The notes under the pieces were generated by a model. The model was given only the letters and a program-made list of their open reading frames with translations. It was not told where the DNA came from and made no database searches. From positions 1-44,122 of the forward strand of contig NZ_CAJJWO010000043.1 in NCBI RefSeq assembly GCF_905196875.1: a DNA stretch of 44,122 nucleotides, given 5' to 3'. The first letter of the stretch is position 1. Each line of letters begins with the position of its first letter. Made by a program: the position numbers and the translations under genes. The DNA is from an uncultured Parabacteroides sp. (GTDB taxonomy: Bacteria > Bacteroidota > Bacteroidia > Bacteroidales > Tannerellaceae). Positions 23,510 through 31,369 of this stretch are shown here, in pieces.

Positions 23510-26176
23510 ATGCATAAAGCAGTTCTAATAAATATTATACACCACATACAAACTCTATTCATACTTGTATGCCTGATGTGGTCTGTCCCGACGCTAGCAG
23601 AAGAGGTCCATCCGATCCTCATTATCAGTTCTTATAACCCGGATACCCGGAACACCACACAGAACATTTCCGAATTCATGGAAGAATATAAACGACTGGG
23701 AGGTACTGCCCCTGTTATTATAGAAAACATGAACTGTAAAAGTTTACCGGAAGCTCCCCTATGGAAAGGGAAAATGAAGACCCTGCTCAATAAGTACAAA
23801 AATGAGAATACCCCACAGATCACCATCATTCTCGGACAAGAGGCCTGGTCTTCCTATTTATCGCAAGATGAACCTGTTTTAAAAGGTATTCCTATCTTGT
23901 GTGGAATGGTAAGTAGCAACGCGGTCATATTGCCGGATTCAAGTGTGGCACTCTCCGACTGGGACCCAGAAAGCATCGATATACAAGATCAAATCAGCAA
24001 GGAACATTTTCTGTCGGGATTTCTGTATACGTATGACGTTAACAGGAATATCCAATTGATCAGAAATCTTTACCCTTCCACCGAACACATAGCTTTAGTA
24101 ACAGACAACAGCTACGGTGGCATTGCTCTGCAAGCTCTGGTGAAAAAAGATTTGAAATCATTCCCCGATCTGGATCTTATCTTATTGGATGGCCGAAAAA
24201 ATAATATATACACCATTATTGAGCAAATCAAGCAACTCCCCAAGGAAACAGCTATCATGCTCGGAACCTGGCGCGTCGACGTGAACGATGGTTATTATGT
24301 AGGCAATGCTACATACACCATGATGTCGAGCAACCCGAATTTACCGGCATTCACTCTGACCTCCACCGGATTAAGCCACTGGGCAATCGGCGGATATATT
24401 CCTCAATACAGGCCTATCGGAAAAGACCTGGCTAAACAGGCAATCGATATCCTGACCGGCAAAGTGCAACAAAAAGATTTGCGTGCGATAAGTATTCCCA
24501 ATGCCTATACTTTCGATGCACGAAAACTGAAAGAGTTCAATATCGATAAGAACATACTGCCGGAAAATTCTATCCTGATCAATACGGAAGGAAACTTGTT
24601 TGTAAAATACAGATTTGAAATCTTATTGATCGTTGCCTGCATATTACTGGTTTTCCTTTTGATGATCCTTCTTTTCCTGTTCAGAACCAACAGACTGAAA
24701 GACAAACTGATGGACCTGCAAAAAGACAACGAGATCATTATGAACAACATTCAGGCCTCCATCCGTTTCATCAAGCCCGACTATTCCGTGAAATGGGAAA
24801 ATGAGATCAAAATGTTATGTGTCCCCAAATACGGCCCGAAGAATTGCTGTATCGTAAAAGACGGCCAGAAGCCTTATTGTGAAAATTGCGTATTGATCTC
24901 AGCAATGGAAAATAAAAAGCCTTTCGACATAGTAAAAGAATGCGAACCAGGCAAATATATACATACCCTTGCCAATCCGATCATCGATTCGAATAACAGC
25001 TTATTGGGAGTTATTTTCAAGAAAGAGGATGTCACCAAACAGAAGTTGGCGGAGAACGAATTACGTTTGGCTAAAGAAAAAGCGGAGGAATCCGATCATC
25101 TGAAATCAGCCTTCCTGGCAAATATGAGTCACGAGATCCGTACACCACTCAACGCTATCGTCGGTTTCTCCGGGCTACTGGCTATGACTGAAGATAGTGA
25201 GGAACGTGAGGAATACATCAACATTATCAACAACAACAATGAATTGTTGCTGCAATTGATCAACGATATCCTCGACCTCTCAAAGATAGAAGCCAACACG
25301 CTCGAGTTTGTTTATTCGGATATCGATATCAATCAGTTGTTATGCGATATCGAACAAACATCACGTCTGAAAGCTGCCGACGGTGTACAGGTTTCATTCG
25401 TAGAAAAACTGCCTCATTGTATTATCCGAACGGACAAGAACCGCTTGTCACAAGTAATAACCAACTTTATTAATAATGCGATCAAATTCACGAAGGAAGG
25501 TAGTATACGCTTCGGATATAAGCATAAAGAAAACAAGCTGCTTTTCTATGTCTCAGACACAGGTTGCGGTATAGACAAGAAAATAAAAGACAGTGTATTC
25601 CAACGTTTTGTCAAACTGGATAGCTTCGCACAGGGAACAGGACTCGGTCTGTCTATCAGCCAGATGATCGTACAGAAGCTGGGTGGTGAGATCGGTGTGG
25701 AGTCTGAGATTGGACAAGGGTCTACTTTCTGGTTTACATTACCCGACACGGTTATAGAAGAATCACACATAGTTCCCGTTAGCTCCAACAAGGTTGAAAT
25801 AAATACAGAGAACCAGACAGATAAGAAAGCCTCCACTTTGCTGATAGCAGAAGATAACGAAAGTAATTATACCCTGATCAAAGCGATCCTGAAAGACTAT
25901 AACCTGCTACATGCATGGAACGGTCAGGAAGCCGTCGATTTATATCGTAAGTATCATCCGGACATGATTCTCATGGACCTTAAGATGCCTATTATGGACG
26001 GATATCAGGCTACCCAGGAAATACGTAAAGACAATACGATTATCCCGATCATCGCCGTTACCGCTTTTGCTTTTGCCGAAGATGAACAACGGGTCAGCCA
26101 TAGCGGATTCAATGGTTACGTAGCAAAACCGATCAAACCGAATGATCTGAAAAAGAAAATTACAGATCTTTTGTAA
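23510..26176 (+). CDS. Hybrid histidine kinase with periplasmic binding-protein sensor
   Basis: An 888-residue transmembrane hybrid kinase. After a signal-anchor (about 1-30) comes a periplasmic region resembling ABC-type substrate-binding proteins (PILIISSYNPDTRNT, ITIILGQEAWSSYLS, GGYIPQYRPIGKDLAKQAIDI), a TM at about 370-395 and a cytoplasmic PAS-like segment with cysteines C437, C446, C447, C457 and C460. HisKA has phospho-His H541 (MSHEIRTPLNAIVGFS); HATPase_c follows (VITNFINNAIKF, GTGLGLSIS). The C-terminal receiver has D823 (MILMDLKMPIMDGYQA). I use ATG 23510 rather than the upstream in-frame TTG 23492. There is no DNA-binding output domain, so it needs a phosphorelay partner. Ligand unknown. 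Confidence 0.9.
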   Translation: MHKAVLINIIHHIQTLFILVCLMWSVPTLAEEVHPILIISSYNPDTRNTTQNISEFMEEYKRLGGTAPVIIENMNCKSLPEAPLWKGKMKTLLNKYKNENTPQITIILGQEAWSSYLSQDEPVLKGIPILCGMVSSNAVILPDSSVALSDWDPESIDIQDQISKEHFLSGFLYTYDVNRNIQLIRNLYPSTEHIALVTDNSYGGIALQALVKKDLKSFPDLDLILLDGRKNNIYTIIEQIKQLPKETAIMLGTWRVDVNDGYYVGNATYTMMSSNPNLPAFTLTSTGLSHWAIGGYIPQYRPIGKDLAKQAIDILTGKVQQKDLRAISIPNAYTFDARKLKEFNIDKNILPENSILINTEGNLFVKYRFEILLIVACILLVFLLMILLFLFRTNRLKDKLMDLQKDNEIIMNNIQASIRFIKPDYSVKWENEIKMLCVPKYGPKNCCIVKDGQKPYCENCVLISAMENKKPFDIVKECEPGKYIHTLANPIIDSNNSLLGVIFKKEDVTKQKLAENELRLAKEKAEESDHLKSAFLANMSHEIRTPLNAIVGFSGLLAMTEDSEEREEYINIINNNNELLLQLINDILDLSKIEANTLEFVYSDIDINQLLCDIEQTSRLKAADGVQVSFVEKLPHCIIRTDKNRLSQVITNFINNAIKFTKEGSIRFGYKHKENKLLFYVSDTGCGIDKKIKDSVFQRFVKLDSFAQGTGLGLSISQMIVQKLGGEIGVESEIGQGSTFWFTLPDTVIEESHIVPVSSNKVEINTENQTDKKASTLLIAEDNESNYTLIKAILKDYNLLHAWNGQEAVDLYRKYHPDMILMDLKMPIMDGYQATQEIRKDNTIIPIIAVTAFAFAEDEQRVSHSGFNGYVAKPIKPNDLKKKITDLL

Positions 26177-26181
26177 CAAGC

Positions 26182-27183
26182 TTATAAAGCACGCGTTCCG
26201 GGAAAAAGCATCGTAAAAACGGTTCCCTTCTCCATTTCGGAAATAACGGTAATATTACCTCCATGACGATTCATAATCTGTCGGCACACACTGAGCCCGA
26301 TCCCCGAGCCTCCGGGCTTAGTGGTAAAAAATGGAACAAAAACTTTGTCAAGTGCCTCCGGTACGATTCCGCTCCCATTATCCGATATAGTTATAACAGG
26401 TATCCCTTCCCGCCTGAAAGCCTCTACACGAACTTCAGGAGAGAGACTTTCGCTACAAGCTTCCACCGCATTCTTCAAGAGGTTTATAAGTACCTGTTCG
26501 ATCATACCGCGATCGGCATACAACCTCAACTCAGACGGTTTAATAGAATAAACAAAACGGACATCATTAGCCGGCACCAGTTTCTGTATATCGTCAAACA
26601 AAGCCGATACCGGAAACAACTGCATGGTAGGTGCCGGAATACGGGTTAATTTCCGGTAGTTCTCTACAAAGTCCAGTAGGCCCTTACTCCTGCGGTGGAT
26701 TGTCTGTATAGCCTGGAGCATAATCCCATAATCGCGTTCATTCATCCCATTCGATTCGGCACGCTCTGTTACTGTCTCCGACAAAGAAATGATAGGCGCA
26801 ATTGAATTCATGATTTCGTGAGTTAATACACGGATCAGTTTTTGCCAGGCTTCTGTCTCCGCTTCAGCCACGACTGAATTGTAAAGCCTCGAACGGAAAG
26901 CATTCAATGCCTCATTCATAGAATGGGTGAGCTGCGCCTCCGCCCCACCCGACGAGGGAACAGGGAAAGAAAGATTCAGATCGCCATAATGTATATTAGC
27001 GATCAGGTGTTCCATCCTACGGATTGTTTTCTGCTGATCCCAATATAAAGAACAAGCCAACAGAATCAAGATTACTCCTACCATAACTGTCGTAAAATAA
27101 AGACCTTTCAATAATAGGAATGCAATTGCCAGCGACAAAAGCACGATCAATATGATCTTTATCAAGATGATATAACGTTTCAT
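26182..27183 (-). CDS. Sensor histidine kinase paired with the NtrC-type regulator
   Basis: A 333-residue membrane kinase. Two hydrophobic segments (about 5-25 and 29-47) with almost no loop between them mean little or no periplasmic sensor, so it may sense within the membrane. A HAMP/linker-like region is followed by H122 in the H-box LTHEIMNSIAPI, the N-box QVLINLLKNAVEAC, and G-boxes SDNGSGIVP and GGSGIGLSVCRQI. It resembles the NtrY-like kinases that partner AAA+ regulators in Bacteroidetes. Its start overlaps the regulator's stop by four bases (ATGA), indicating translational coupling. Confidence 0.92.
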   Translation of the reverse strand: MKRYIILIKIILIVLLSLAIAFLLLKGLYFTTVMVGVILILLACSLYWDQQKTIRRMEHLIANIHYGDLNLSFPVPSSGGAEAQLTHSMNEALNAFRSRLYNSVVAEAETEAWQKLIRVLTHEIMNSIAPIISLSETVTERAESNGMNERDYGIMLQAIQTIHRRSKGLLDFVENYRKLTRIPAPTMQLFPVSALFDDIQKLVPANDVRFVYSIKPSELRLYADRGMIEQVLINLLKNAVEACSESLSPEVRVEAFRREGIPVITISDNGSGIVPEALDKVFVPFFTTKPGGSGIGLSVCRQIMNRHGGNITVISEMEKGTVFTMLFPGTRAL

Positions 27184-28544
27184 AAGCCCAGTTTATCTAG
27201 TTTCCGGTACAGGGCAAAACGGGTAATGCCCAGTAATTCAGCGGCACGGGTCACGTTTCCGTCGGCACGGCGCAGGGCACGTTCGATAGCTTCCTTCTCC
27301 AGAATACTCAGATTCAGTTCTTCTGTGTCGGCTTTCTTCTTTGAAGCAGAGGGCTGGAGCATAAAGTTTTCCGGTTTCAGCATTTGCCCGTCGGACAAAA
27401 TAACAGCGCGTTCAATAGCATGCTGTAATTCACGGACATTACCGGGCCATTCATAATTTTGCAACTTGGTACGTGCATCACGGCTCAGACCTTTGATCTC
27501 TTTCTTATACTTACGGGCGTAACGGGAAAGGAAATAATCGGCCAGCAACTGAATATCGTTTCCTCGTTCACGAAGGGGCGGTATATGCAATTCGATCGTA
27601 TTGATACGATAAAGCAGGTCCTGGCGAAAAGTCCCCTCCTCTACCATATTCCGTATATTCATATTGGTTGCACATATCAGGCGAACATCGATGGAGACAG
27701 GTCGGGTAGCTCCCAGACGAGTGATCTGTTGCTTCTCTATCGCAGTAAGCAATTTAGCTTGCATAGGCATACTCAGGTTTCCTATCTCATCCAGGAAAAG
27801 GGTACCACCCGTGGCCACTTCCATACGCCCTGGTTTATCCCGGCGGGCATCCGTGAAAGCACCCTTTTCATAACCGAAAAGTTCGCTTTCAAAAAGTTGT
27901 TCGGGTATACTCCCCAGATCGATCCCGACAAAAACCTGTCCGGCACGTGGCGAATGATGGTACAAGGCACGGGCTACCAGATCCTTGCCCGTTCCGTTCT
28001 CACCCAAGATCAGGATATTGGCATCCGTATAGCGTAACTTTTCAACAGTAGAGAAAATATCCTGCATAGCATTACTTTCACCTATAATTTCAAAGCCGGC
28101 CTCTTCCGTTGTTTCAAGTGCTGCAACTTGACGTTTCAAGGATCGTACTTCGGTTCGGCTTTCACGAAGTTTCAGGGCAGCTGATAAAGTTGCCAGCAAT
28201 TTCTCTTTCTCCCACGGTTTGGGTATAAAGTCGGTCGCTCCTGCCTTGATAGCACGCACAGCTTTTTCAGTATCGGCATACGCAGTTATGAAAAGGACGA
28301 CAGCATCGGGGTCGACCTTTTTTATTTTTTCAAGCCAGAAAAAGCCTTCCTGCCCGCTGATAGCATCACGACGGAAATTCATATCGAGAAGAATCACATC
28401 CGGTGCATAACTCTCCATGAAATGCTCAATCCGTTCGGGTTGTGTGGTGACACGTATCTGCTCTACATAAGGTTCCACTAATAAATTCAAGGCAAAGAGG
28501 ACATCCTCATTGTCGTCGATGATAAGTATTTTTCCCTGTTTCAT
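27180..28544 (-). CDS. NtrC-family sigma-54-dependent response regulator
   Basis: A 454-residue activator: receiver domain 1-120 with phospho-acceptor D54 (VILLDMNF); AAA+ domain from about 150 with Walker A GENGTGKD (181-188), the sigma-54 contact loop GAFTDA (228-233; consensus GAFTGA) and Walker B GGTLFLDEIG; and a C-terminal Fis-type helix-turn-helix GNVTRAAELLGITRFALYRKL. It should bind upstream enhancer sites and drive sigma-54 promoters. The tandem palindromes at 28714-28750 and 29769-29805 are the natural candidates. Divergent from the metalloprotease gene and upstream of its kinase partner. Confidence 0.95.
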   Translation of the reverse strand: MKQGKILIIDDNEDVLFALNLLVEPYVEQIRVTTQPERIEHFMESYAPDVILLDMNFRRDAISGQEGFFWLEKIKKVDPDAVVLFITAYADTEKAVRAIKAGATDFIPKPWEKEKLLATLSAALKLRESRTEVRSLKRQVAALETTEEAGFEIIGESNAMQDIFSTVEKLRYTDANILILGENGTGKDLVARALYHHSPRAGQVFVGIDLGSIPEQLFESELFGYEKGAFTDARRDKPGRMEVATGGTLFLDEIGNLSMPMQAKLLTAIEKQQITRLGATRPVSIDVRLICATNMNIRNMVEEGTFRQDLLYRINTIELHIPPLRERGNDIQLLADYFLSRYARKYKKEIKGLSRDARTKLQNYEWPGNVRELQHAIERAVILSDGQMLKPENFMLQPSASKKKADTEELNLSILEKEAIERALRRADGNVTRAAELLGITRFALYRKLDKLGL

Positions 28545-28597
28545 ATCAATCTCCTTTTTTTAAAATACAGTCTATTTGGGAAGACACAGTTCCCAGT

Positions 28598-28632
28598 ACT
28601 AGTAAGTCACTATTACCAACACTGGTAAGTCA
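28598..28632. repeat. Direct repeat ACT(A/G)GTAAGTCA upstream of the regulator gene
   Basis: ACTAGTAAGTCA (28598-28609) and ACTGGTAAGTCA (28621-28632), pitch 23 bases. Between and over them TTACCA-ACAC-TGGTAA (28613-28628) is an inverted repeat. It lies 54 bases ahead of the NtrC-type gene and may be its operator. Confidence 0.55.
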
Positions 28633-28713
28633 TCCTTCCCTGAGGTGAAAGAATCACTCTCCCGAAAGCTCCTATAAGCGTGGTAAAGATAAGGATTAAA
28701 ACGATAGGCAGAA

Positions 28714-28750
28714 CGTTCGGTTACGCACGTTTTTCGTGCGGAAAAGCACA
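28714..28750. promoter_or_regulatory. Tandem operator/enhancer pair 1
   Basis: Two 16-base sites, CGTTCGGTTACGCACG and CGTGCGGAAAAGCACA, 5 bases apart (21-bp pitch), sharing the core ACGCAC-N7-GTGCG with the pair upstream of tolC. It lies in the divergent region between the NtrC-type regulator and the metalloprotease gene. The rest of the 320-base region (28545-28864) holds the repeat at 28598-28632 and a -7 element at 28824. Confidence 0.6.
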
Positions 28751-28823
28751 GCTAAAAAAGCAGATTTATTACTTTACCCATTTAAATTATTAGCTGGAAA
28801 TCGTTATAAATCAAAATTCTTTC

Positions 28824-28831
28824 TACATTTG
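28824..28831 (+). promoter_or_regulatory. -7 element of the metalloprotease gene
   Basis: TACATTTG, 33 bases ahead of the ATG at 28865; no clear -33 and no sigma-54 match in this interval. Confidence 0.5.
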
Positions 28832-28864
28832 TATAATTTACAATTAATCACTTAAACTCTCATT

Positions 28865-29758
28865 ATGAAAAGAATCCATCTTGTTATTCCTTGCTTATTG
28901 GCACTACTCGTAACGTTTAGTTGCCAACAACCGGCACAGACCGATGGCGCATGTTCAGAAAAAGACATGCCTACAGAAGAAACAGTAATGGCTGTTCTGA
29001 TCGACACTCCTCAGATTACAACACCGCCGGCCCGGTTAAAACTCGATCCCTTTTACAAAAAATACATGAATGTAAACGGCATACATGTGGTCAGTTCCTG
29101 GCGCGTACCCGACTCTTGTTTCTATACGGCCTACGTAAGTATCAAAGCATTAACCGATGTTCTACCTAAAGAGGTACTTGAATCGATGACCAACCGGGAT
29201 ACCCGTATCGGGATCATGGCACGTTACGAAGGGACTACCGATATTCCCGAACATGCATTCCTGGCGAGTGATACGACCCTGAACTGGGATGTGCGGGCCA
29301 GAGGGTTAGGTGGTACGCTTCACATGCCTTTCTCCACCTGCGCGGAAGAAAATATCATGGCTTACCAGATCGACAAATATCATGCGGAAGACATTCTGAT
29401 CCATGAATTTGCCCATACAATACATAATGTAGGCATTCGTCCTGTCTATCCGGACTTCAACGATGAACTGCAAGCCTCTCTCGACGCTGCCATCGCTAAA
29501 GGACGCTGGAAAAATGTATATGCCTCGACAAATATTGAGGAATACTGGGCTGAAGGTGTTCAGAACTGGTTTAATGTAAATGCAGAAGTCGATAACGACG
29601 GAGGAGACGGTAAACACAACAAGATCAATACCCGTGAAGAACTACAGCGGTACGATCCGGGATTATATAATATCCTGGCCCGTTTCTTCCCCGAAGTAAA
29701 AGAACAGGTAAGCCGCCATAAAAAAGTGAATCTATATAACTGGCAGGAAAACGACTGA
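28865..29758 (+). CDS. Lipoprotein zinc metalloprotease (HExxH)
   Basis: A 297-residue lipoprotein: signal peptide with lipobox around C20 (LVTFSCQQ). The mature protein carries LIHEFAHTIHNVG with H180-E181-x2-H184 and, about 40 residues later, ASTNIEEYWAEGVQNWF, where E226 or E230 could be the third zinc ligand; this is a gluzincin-like arrangement. Downstream NTREELQRYDPGLYNIL is reminiscent of a widespread secreted-protease family whose members I cannot name with certainty. The substrate is unknown; an envelope or host peptide is plausible. It stands alone between two paired operator sites, apparently part of the same regulon as the efflux genes. Confidence 0.8.
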   Translation: MKRIHLVIPCLLALLVTFSCQQPAQTDGACSEKDMPTEETVMAVLIDTPQITTPPARLKLDPFYKKYMNVNGIHVVSSWRVPDSCFYTAYVSIKALTDVLPKEVLESMTNRDTRIGIMARYEGTTDIPEHAFLASDTTLNWDVRARGLGGTLHMPFSTCAEENIMAYQIDKYHAEDILIHEFAHTIHNVGIRPVYPDFNDELQASLDAAIAKGRWKNVYASTNIEEYWAEGVQNWFNVNAEVDNDGGDGKHNKINTREELQRYDPGLYNILARFFPEVKEQVSRHKKVNLYNWQEND

Positions 29759-29768
29759 TCGTATCAGC

Positions 29769-29805
29769 TGTGCGTAGACGCACATTCTTTGTGCGCTGAC
29801 GCACT
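29769..29805. promoter_or_regulatory. Tandem operator/enhancer pair 2, upstream of tolC
   Basis: TGTGCGTAGACGCACA (7-bp arms, 2-base centre) and TGTGCGCTGACGCACT (imperfect), 5 bases apart, pitch 21 bp. It begins 10 bases after the metalloprotease stop and ends 55 bases before the sigma-54-like -24 element, a usual layout for NtrC-type enhancer sites. Confidence 0.65.
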
Positions 29806-29820
29806 AACCATTAAAACAGA

Positions 29821-29855
29821 TCAGCACCTTAAACACTAATTATCAGCACTTTAAA
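29821..29855 (+). repeat. Direct repeat TCAGCAC(C/T)TTAAA
   Basis: TCAGCACCTTAAA (29821-29833) and TCAGCACTTTAAA (29843-29855), 22 bases apart, between the enhancer pair and the promoter. A second regulator site is possible. Confidence 0.5.
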
Positions 29856-29859
29856 AATG

Positions 29860-29875
29860 TGGCATGTTATTTGTT
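29860..29875 (+). promoter_or_regulatory. Sigma-54-like promoter of the efflux operon
   Basis: TGGCATGTTATTTGTT matches TGGCAC-N5-TTGCW with correct GG-to-G(C/T) spacing, the one weak point being T instead of C at -12. The predicted start would be at or next to the tolC ATG (29887), implying a leaderless or almost leaderless message. Confidence 0.45.
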
Positions 29876-29886
29876 TTTAATAAGAC

Positions 29887-31365
29887 ATGACACATACAAG
29901 AACATACATATTATCCGCTATCCTTGTCATACTGACCGTTATCCCGGCTCATTCGCAGGATACGTTACACCTGACATTGTCCGAAACCATCCGCATAGCA
30001 CAGGAACAATCTCCCCAGGCTATCGCCGCCCGCCATTCATTCAGGGCTGCTTACTGGAACTGGAGGTCTTTCCGTGCCAATATGTTACCGAGCCTGACCT
30101 TCAACTCCTCCCCTTCTCTGAACCGATCGATCAGTTCGGTTACTTTACCTGACGGGGGAGAAAGTTTCGTACACCGGAATCAACTGATGGTGGATGCGGG
30201 ATTTACTATCAACCAGAATGTTTCGCTGACGGGAGGTAGCCTCTTCGTCAAGACTGCGCTACAACGGCTGGATCTATTCTCTGAAAAAACAAGTTCTTAT
30301 AACAGCAGTCCGGTCGTAGTGGGATACGAACAGGACCTGTTCGGGTATAATCAATTTAAATGGGACCGCAAAATAGAGCCATTGCGTTACACCGAATCCC
30401 GCAAGAACCTGATAGAGACGTTAGAACTTGTAGCGACACAGGCCACAACACAGTTCTTTCAGCTCGCCACTGCACAGACCAACTGGGAAATAGCCCAATA
30501 TAATTATGCAAATGCCGACACCTTATTTCAATATGCACAGGGAAGATACAATATCGGAACTATCACAGAGAATGAAATGCTGCAACTGGAATTGAATCTT
30601 CTGACAGAACAAACCAATATGATGAATGCCCGTATCGAAGTTGACGATTGTATCCAGTCGTTACGCAGCTACCTCGGAATCAAAGATGCTTCGGAGCTGG
30701 TTTCCATAACAAACGGAGAAATTCCTCATTTCACAGTCGATGTAAAACAGGCCTTGGCACTCGCTTACGAAAATAATCCCGAACCGGAATACCTGCAACG
30801 TCGCCAACTTGAAAGTGAAAGTGCCGTAGCACAAGCGAAAGCATCCCGGGGGTTCAAAGCCGACCTGTACATGCAATTCGGACTGACCCAGACAAACGAA
30901 CATCTGAAAGAAGCCTATCGCAGCCCGATGGATCAACAGTTGATAAGCCTCGGTATCCGGATTCCCATCCTCGACTGGGGTGTCGGCAAGGGAAAAGTGA
31001 AAGTGGTCCTCAGCAACCGCGACAAAATATATACGGAGGTAGAGCAATCGCGCAACGACTTTGAACTGAATGTAATCAAGATGGTCAAACAATTCAACCT
31101 GCAGGCCGACAAGGTTACGATCGCACAAAAAACAGATCAGACAGCCAGACGCAGGAACGATGTGGCACAAAAGTTATATCTCCTGGGTAAATCGACCATC
31201 CTCGACCTCAACGCTTCCATCAGTGAGAAAGACCGGGCACGACGGGATTACATCACTGCTTTATATAATTACTGGAGCCTGTATTACGGCCTGCGTAGCA
31301 TGACTGGCTATGATTTTGAGCAAGGTCGGGAACTGACATTCAATTACGAACAATTAATGAAATAA
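29887..31365 (+). CDS. TolC-family outer-membrane efflux protein
   Basis: Outer-membrane channel component of a tripartite exporter. It is 492 residues with a signal peptide (about 1-23, cleavage after AHS). Long helical stretches with internal duplication follow: LSETIRIAQEQSPQAIAARHSFRAA near the start, AQGRYNIGTITENEMLQLELNLL in the first repeat, and AQKLYLLGKSTILDLNASISEKDRARRDYITALYNYW in the second, the latter two being the matching TolC motifs. First gene of the co-directional efflux run, 4 bases before the HlyD-like gene. Confidence 0.93.
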   Translation: MTHTRTYILSAILVILTVIPAHSQDTLHLTLSETIRIAQEQSPQAIAARHSFRAAYWNWRSFRANMLPSLTFNSSPSLNRSISSVTLPDGGESFVHRNQLMVDAGFTINQNVSLTGGSLFVKTALQRLDLFSEKTSSYNSSPVVVGYEQDLFGYNQFKWDRKIEPLRYTESRKNLIETLELVATQATTQFFQLATAQTNWEIAQYNYANADTLFQYAQGRYNIGTITENEMLQLELNLLTEQTNMMNARIEVDDCIQSLRSYLGIKDASELVSITNGEIPHFTVDVKQALALAYENNPEPEYLQRRQLESESAVAQAKASRGFKADLYMQFGLTQTNEHLKEAYRSPMDQQLISLGIRIPILDWGVGKGKVKVVLSNRDKIYTEVEQSRNDFELNVIKMVKQFNLQADKVTIAQKTDQTARRRNDVAQKLYLLGKSTILDLNASISEKDRARRDYITALYNYWSLYYGLRSMTGYDFEQGRELTFNYEQLMK

Positions 31366-31369
31366 GATA

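Noticed and set aside
28750..28864. Sigma-54 promoter for the metalloprotease gene
   Set aside because: The only GG is in TGGAAATCG and the -12 position reads AA; a TACATTTG element is a better candidate.
29769..29805. The paired palindromes as a terminator of the metalloprotease gene
   Set aside because: Two-base loops, no U-tract, and the same motif with the same pitch occurs upstream of that gene too, which favours a protein-binding site.
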